NCBI RefSeq assembly: GCF_933208495.1
Contig: NZ_CAKOET010000002.1
Coordinates: 124,001-188,000 of the forward strand
Origin: Convivina praedatoris
GTDB lineage: Bacteria > Bacillota > Bacilli > Lactobacillales > Lactobacillaceae
Direction: 5' to 3'
Length of the DNA: 64,000 nucleotides
Below are positions 60,968 through 64,000 of this stretch, one piece after another (positions within the stretch are counted from its first letter, which is position 1; each line of letters starts with the position of its first letter). The notes under the pieces are model-generated. The model had not been told where the DNA came from. It did not search any database and saw only the letters and a list, made by a program, of their open reading frames with translations. Both the position numbers and the translations under genes were made by a program.

Positions 60968-62371
60968 ATGGATAATTCTACACAGGGAAGTCCCCGCAAG
61001 AAACATAGCCTGATTGAGCACACAGGTGAAAAAAGTTTGGAAGAGGTTAACGGAACCATTGAGATTCCTAAAAATGGTTCCTTTTGGCGTCGTTTACTAG
61101 CTTTTTCAGGTCCAGGGGCCTTAGTTGCCGTTGGTTATATGGATCCCGGTAACTGGGTTACATCTGTAGCTGGTGGTGCTGGTTACCGTTACTTGCTTTT
61201 GTCAATTGTTTTAATTTCATCTTTAATTGCCATGTTATTGCAGTATATGGCTGGAAAGCTTGGAATTGTTAAACAAGAAGATTTAGCGCAAGCAACAGGT
61301 AGTCGTACTAATCGGTTCGGCCGGTATACACTTTGGGTTTTTACTGAATTAGCCTTGATGGCCACTGATATTGCCGAGGTTATTGGTGGGGCCATCGCCT
61401 TACACCTACTGTTTGGTTGGCCAATGATTGTGACTGTTTTGCTGACTGCTTTTGATGTTGTGTTGCTATTGCTTCTGATGAAGTTTGGCTTCCGTAAGAT
61501 TGAAGCAATTGTGGCCACTTTGATTTTGACTATTCTAGTCGTTTATGTATACCTAGTGGCTTTGTCACATCCTGATTGGCTGGGGGTATTAGCTGGTTAT
61601 GTACCACAACCCCATGTCCTTTCGACCCATGAGGTGTCCGGTCTTGATTCTCCACTGACTTTGACTGCTGGTATCATCGGAGCCACAGTTATGCCTCATA
61701 ACCTTTATTTGCATTCATCTATTTCACAAACACGTAAGGTCAATCATGAAGATCACGAAGAAGTTCGTGATGCGGTACGCTTGATGACTTGGGATTCTAA
61801 TATCCAGTTGACTTTGGCCTTTGTAATTAATTCATTGCTTTTGATTTTGGGTGCTGCTTTGTTCTATGGACACGGTGCTGATTTGGGATCTTTCGGTGCT
61901 ATGTATCGTGCTTTGCAAGATAATAGTATTGCTGGGGCAATTGCTTCACCAGTCCTTTCAACTTTGTTTGCGGTTGCTTTGTTGGCTTCTGGTCAAAACT
62001 CAACTATTACTGGTACTTTGACTGGTGAAATCGTCATGGAAGGATTCTTACATCTTCGGATTCCAATGTGGCTCCGGCGTGTGGTAACGCGTGGGTTGGC
62101 CTTGTTGCCAGTTGTTGCAGCTACAATTTATTATGGTGGAAATGAAGCGGAATTGGACAAATTGTTGACCAATTCGCAGGTTTTCCTTTCAATCGTATTG
62201 CCATTTTCAATGGCACCATTGATTTACTTTACATCTTCAAAAAAGATTATGGGTGAATTTGCTAATCCTAAGTGGGTTACTTGGTTAGGTTGGATTTGTT
62301 TTACTGTTTTGACCATTATAAATATTTGGATTGTTTATAATTCAGTTACCGATATTTTTGGTTTGAAATAA
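60968..62371 (+). CDS. mntH: Nramp family Mn2+/H+ symporter
   Basis: Divalent metal importer, 467 residues from the ATG at 60968 (AAAGGAG 5 bases ahead); a longer open frame upstream lacks a start signal. Eleven to twelve segments. [19 protein letters not shown] contains the DPGN metal-binding motif of segment 1, and [14 protein letters not shown] the MPH motif of segment 6, both intact. [22 protein letters not shown] is the transport signature. Mn uptake is central to peroxide tolerance in lactobacilli. Cotranscribed with a universal stress protein gene 9 bases downstream. An MntR box was not evident. Confidence 0.96.
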   Translation: MDNSTQGSPRKKHSLIEHTGEKSLEEVNGTIEIPKNGSFWRRLLAFSGPGALVAVGYMDPGNWVTSVAGGAGYRYLLLSIVLISSLIAMLLQYMAGKLGIVKQEDLAQATGSRTNRFGRYTLWVFTELALMATDIAEVIGGAIALHLLFGWPMIVTVLLTAFDVVLLLLLMKFGFRKIEAIVATLILTILVVYVYLVALSHPDWLGVLAGYVPQPHVLSTHEVSGLDSPLTLTAGIIGATVMPHNLYLHSSISQTRKVNHEDHEEVRDAVRLMTWDSNIQLTLAFVINSLLLILGAALFYGHGADLGSFGAMYRALQDNSIAGAIASPVLSTLFAVALLASGQNSTITGTLTGEIVMEGFLHLRIPMWLRRVVTRGLALLPVVAATIYYGGNEAELDKLLTNSQVFLSIVLPFSMAPLIYFTSSKKIMGEFANPKWVTWLGWICFTVLTIINIWIVYNSVTDIFGLK

Positions 62372-62380
62372 GGAGGGGAT

Positions 62381-62842
62381 ATGGATACATTAAATATGGA
62401 TATCGAGCCAAAGCGCTTTCAGCGTATTTTGGTAGGTGTTGATGAATCCGAACAAGGTTATTTTGCCTTGACGAATGCTATTCACCAAGCGCGAGAAGAT
62501 GATTCTCACTTAATTATTGCTACTATTTTAGAAATGGGTGACCTATCAACGATTGATGCCATGCATTTGGATGCAATTAAGGCTAAGCGGGAACAATTAG
62601 AAAGCAACTTAGAAAAGTATCGTAAGTATGCTGAAGAGCGTGGGGTTACTAATGTTGAGGTAGTTTTTGATGACGGTGCAAAAGCTGGAGAAACTCTAGT
62701 TGAAGAAATTGCACCTGAAGTTAAAGCTGACCTAATCGTCGTTGGGGCTCACTCTCATCGTGGATTCTGGCGGTCAATCGGTTCACAAGCCGCTTACATT
62801 GCTCGCAATGCGTCTATTTCAACTTTAATCGTCCGTCAATAA
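62381..62842 (+). CDS. Universal stress protein (UspA family)
   Basis: 153 residues, single Usp domain of Rossmann-like fold. QRILVGVDESEQGYFALTNAI at the N terminus and LIVVGAHSHRGFWRSIGSQAAYIARNASISTLIVR at the end give the G-2x-G-9x-G(S/T)-like ATP loop in altered form: G-AHSHRGFWRSIGS-QA. ATP-binding therefore likely. The AAGGAGGGG site decides the start. Cotranscription with mntH hints that it modulates manganese uptake or the linked stress response (inference). Confidence 0.92.
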   Translation: MDTLNMDIEPKRFQRILVGVDESEQGYFALTNAIHQAREDDSHLIIATILEMGDLSTIDAMHLDAIKAKREQLESNLEKYRKYAEERGVTNVEVVFDDGAKAGETLVEEIAPEVKADLIVVGAHSHRGFWRSIGSQAAYIARNASISTLIVRQ

Positions 62843-62853
62843 TTGTTTATTAT

Positions 62854-62893
62854 AAAAAACATCCCGCCAATCGTAACCGGCGGGATGTTTTTT
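62854..62893 (+). terminator. Terminator
   Basis: AAAAAACATCCCGCC / GGCGGGATGTTTTTT perfect 15-bp stem. Confidence 0.95.
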
Positions 62894-62940
62894 GCAATTT
62901 AAATAAATGGTATAAAAAGAGAATTTTTTCCAAAAATAGA

Positions 62941-62969
62941 TTGACCTAAACTGGAATATTTAGTAAACT
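62941..62969 (+). promoter_or_regulatory. Promoter of tRNA-Leu
   Basis: -35 TTGACC (62941-62946), 17-base spacer, -10 TAAACT (62964-62969), 20 bases before the tRNA. Confidence 0.7.
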
Positions 62970-62988
62970 AATGTAGTTGTGATTTGTT

Positions 62989-63072
62989 GCCGCTGTGGCG
63001 GAATTGGCAGACGCGCTGGACTCAAAATCCAGTGGTGGTAACACCGTGTGGGTTCGACTCCCACCGGCGGCA
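62989..63072 (+). tRNA. tRNA-Leu (anticodon CAA)
   Basis: 84 bases. Acceptor arms GCCGCTG / CGGCGGC pair fully (one T-G). Anticodon stem CTGGA / TCCAG encloses loop CTCAAAA with anticodon CAA, reading TTG. A long variable arm (GGTGGTAACACC) marks a class II tRNA; GGGTTCGACTCCC is the T arm. Discriminator A; CCA is not encoded. It is single, not in an rRNA-tRNA cluster. Confidence 0.97.
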
Positions 63073-63079
63073 TATCCGA

Positions 63080-63117
63080 AGGCACTCAGTTAATTTATAT
63101 TAGCTGGGTGCCTTTTT
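63080..63117 (+). terminator. Terminator after tRNA-Leu
   Basis: AGGCACTCAG / CTGGGTGCCTTTTT stem starting eight bases after the tRNA. Confidence 0.9.
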
Positions 63118-63133
63118 CTATCCTCTGTTACTA

Positions 63134-63220
63134 ATGAATAAAAAACAAGTGCTGATCTGGGCGATTGGCATTCTATTAGCACTTATGATGCTAGTTATCA
63201 GTCGATACTTAAGCTTCTAG
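63134..63220 (+). CDS. Very short hydrophobic reading frame (doubtful)
   Basis: A 28-codon frame (MNKKQVLIWAIGILLALMML...) encodes a single membrane helix with a basic N terminus. No ribosome site precedes it. It may be the leftover start of a decayed membrane protein gene in this broken region, or a real mini-protein. Confidence 0.25.
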   Translation: MNKKQVLIWAIGILLALMMLVISRYLSF

Positions 63221-63329
63221 CTAGTCATAATTCCACTGAATATTAAAAGATGTCCAGCTAATTTGATAGTGATAAAAAGCTTACTTAAAAATGCTTTTGC
63301 TGTGTTTCTTTTTCCCAAGATGGAAGTAA

Positions 63330-63463
63330 CTGTTGCTTTTCCTCCGTTATGTGATTAAATTAGAACCAGTTAATTTCCGAGTGACGATCAATCCAATCTA
63401 AAAGTAGCGGTTAATGGTCGGACAGTGAAAATTAGTGTTAATAATTATTTTTGGGGGACATAA
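63330..63463 (+). pseudogene. Frameshifted gene remnant 1
   Basis: One frame reads LRYVIKLEPVNFRVTINP to a stop at 63399; in another frame the text continues LKVAVNGRTVKISVNNYFWG to a TAA at 63461-63463. Joined, they give a plausible beta-rich C-terminal piece, so a single indel near 63395 seems to have broken the gene. No start is preserved. The parent family is not recognised. Between 63221 and 63329 I see nothing. Confidence 0.45.
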
Positions 63464-63464
63464 C

Positions 63465-63610
63465 ATGGAAATTGTTGATTTAGACATTGAAATGTTAAAC
63501 TTTACAATTCAAAGTAACCTAAATGATGCCCAAGTTTGCGTCAACACTATGCATTAATTGCCAATTTGGCTTATGATTCAGGTTCCAAGAAATGGTTAGT
63601 TGAGGAGTAG
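63465..63610 (+). pseudogene. Frameshifted gene remnant 2
   Basis: Starts with a good ribosome site (TTGGGGGACATAAC-ATG) directly after remnant 1. Frame one reads MEIVDLDIEMLNFTIQSNL and then NDAQ before a TAA at 63555. From about 63530 another frame carries LRQHYALIANLAYDSGSKKW on to a TAG at 63608. A one-base shift in the CCC run near 63524 would rejoin them into a protein of about 48 residues. Unknown family. From 63611 to 63797 the DNA is AT-rich with no feature I can support. Confidence 0.45.
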
Positions 63611-63797
63611 TGATTCTAATCAAAAGAAGTTGTCTGAATCAGATGATATTTGTTAAGTTGTCTTTATAATGTCAAATGAATTTATTTTAGAATTTAAGGC
63701 ATAGATGTATGACTAATATAAAAATAGTAATAAGATTAAAGAAATCAAGAACTTAGTTACGAACTAAAATTTTTAATGTAAAACAATCATCGACTGT

Positions 63798-64000
63798 CTA
63801 AATTAAATGAGCCTCTTGCAATAATTCTTCCAACCAAGTACCTTTGATTTTTTGCATGCCTACTTTTTGAACTAATTTTGGAATAGGGAGATCAATCTCT
63901 GACAGTTCTTTCTTATCGTTCATATAGTAGAGAGCCTTTAACAGTTCACGAATGTCATAGGTTGAATTAAAGACCTCTGGGACCGCGCGCTCAAGCTCAA
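63798..64000 (-). CDS. C-terminal end of an unrecognised protein, partial
   Basis: On the minus strand a frame is open from the window edge to a TAG at 63798-63800, giving 66 residues that include RAVPEVFNSTYDIRELLKAL, YYMNDKKELSEIDLPIPKLV and GMQKIKGTWLEELLQEAHLI. It is charged and helical, with no membrane segment. The start lies beyond base 64000. No family is recognised. Confidence 0.6.
   Translation of the reverse strand, partial: ELERAVPEVFNSTYDIRELLKALYYMNDKKELSEIDLPIPKLVQKVGMQKIKGTWLEELLQEAHLI

Noticed and set aside
60721-61059. Minus-strand reading frame of about 110 codons across the mntH leader
   Set aside because: It has no family resemblance or ribosome site, overlaps the mntH promoter and start antisense, and reads like chance open frame.
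1-64000. CRISPR arrays, prophage or intact insertion sequences
   Set aside because: No regularly spaced repeats, transposase, integrase, terminase or capsid-type proteins are seen on either strand.

Overview
The window reads as chromosomal DNA of a low-GC Gram-positive of the Lactobacillales, most likely a Lactobacillaceae species. The grounds are strong AGGAGG-type ribosome binding sites, catabolite-control (cre) operators, T-box and lysine riboswitches, PTS plus GH65 phosphorylase sugar use, DAP lysine synthesis by the N-acetyl branch, an HMG-CoA reductase (mevalonate pathway), LCP/LysM/NEAT surface proteins and the DUF3278, LytTR-DUF3021 and YhgE/Pip-like families common in lactobacilli. 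I do not assign a genus. No prophage, CRISPR array or intact insertion sequence is visible.

Layout. 0.1-1.2 kb: tandem paralogous DUF3278-type membrane proteins. 1.3-3.5 kb: a cystathionine gamma-lyase/synthase-type enzyme convergent with a DyP haem peroxidase. 3.6-10.9 kb: sugar block with ptsI (no ptsH beside it), EIIA, EIIBC, a GH65 phosphorylase and beta-phosphoglucomutase, with cre sites at two promoters; best read as uptake and phosphorolysis of trehalose or a related alpha-glucoside. 10.9-12.5 kb (minus): voltage-gated K+ channel, MscL-like channel, PsiE. 12.7-17.1 kb: unknown membrane proteins, an Rrf2-azlC-azlD operon, a YhgE/Pip-like permease and a TMEM175-type channel. 17.3-22.3 kb: homoserine dehydrogenase, a GNAT enzyme, a TetR-flavoenzyme cluster and an SLC45-like MFS transporter.

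22.4-32.4 kb: a complete acetyl-branch lysine/diaminopimelate pathway. lysC-dapF reads leftward from an ordinary promoter. lysA-dapH-dapL-dapA-dapB-patA-asd reads rightward behind a lysine riboswitch with an intrinsic terminator. 32.5-34.7 kb: an ammonium transporter, then a LytTR regulator with its DUF3021 membrane partner. 34.8-41.4 kb: two tiny membrane proteins, a D-2-hydroxyacid dehydrogenase, a TipAS-type MerR regulator with a 19-bp-spacer promoter, an orphan HerA/FtsK-like ATPase, a TetR plus YhgE-like membrane protein with a palindromic operator, and an EamA transporter. 41.4-44.4 kb: stand-alone glutamate-cysteine ligase and a NupC transporter. 44.5-47.4 kb: four membrane or secreted proteins with low-complexity tracts, including a NEAT haem-binding protein.

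47.4-54.5 kb: T-box-controlled valS, fabH, a LysM-CAP secreted protein and a fused MacB-like ABC transporter. 54.6-60.6 kb: an LCP wall-polymer ligase, then the tightly packed run ppx, mvaA, an unknown protein, a SIR2 protein lacking most zinc cysteines, and a CDF metal exporter. 60.7-62.9 kb: mntH with a long leader, and a universal stress protein. 63-64 kb: tRNA-Leu(CAA), then about 700 bases of decayed gene fragments, and the C-terminal end of an unrecognised minus-strand gene running off the edge.
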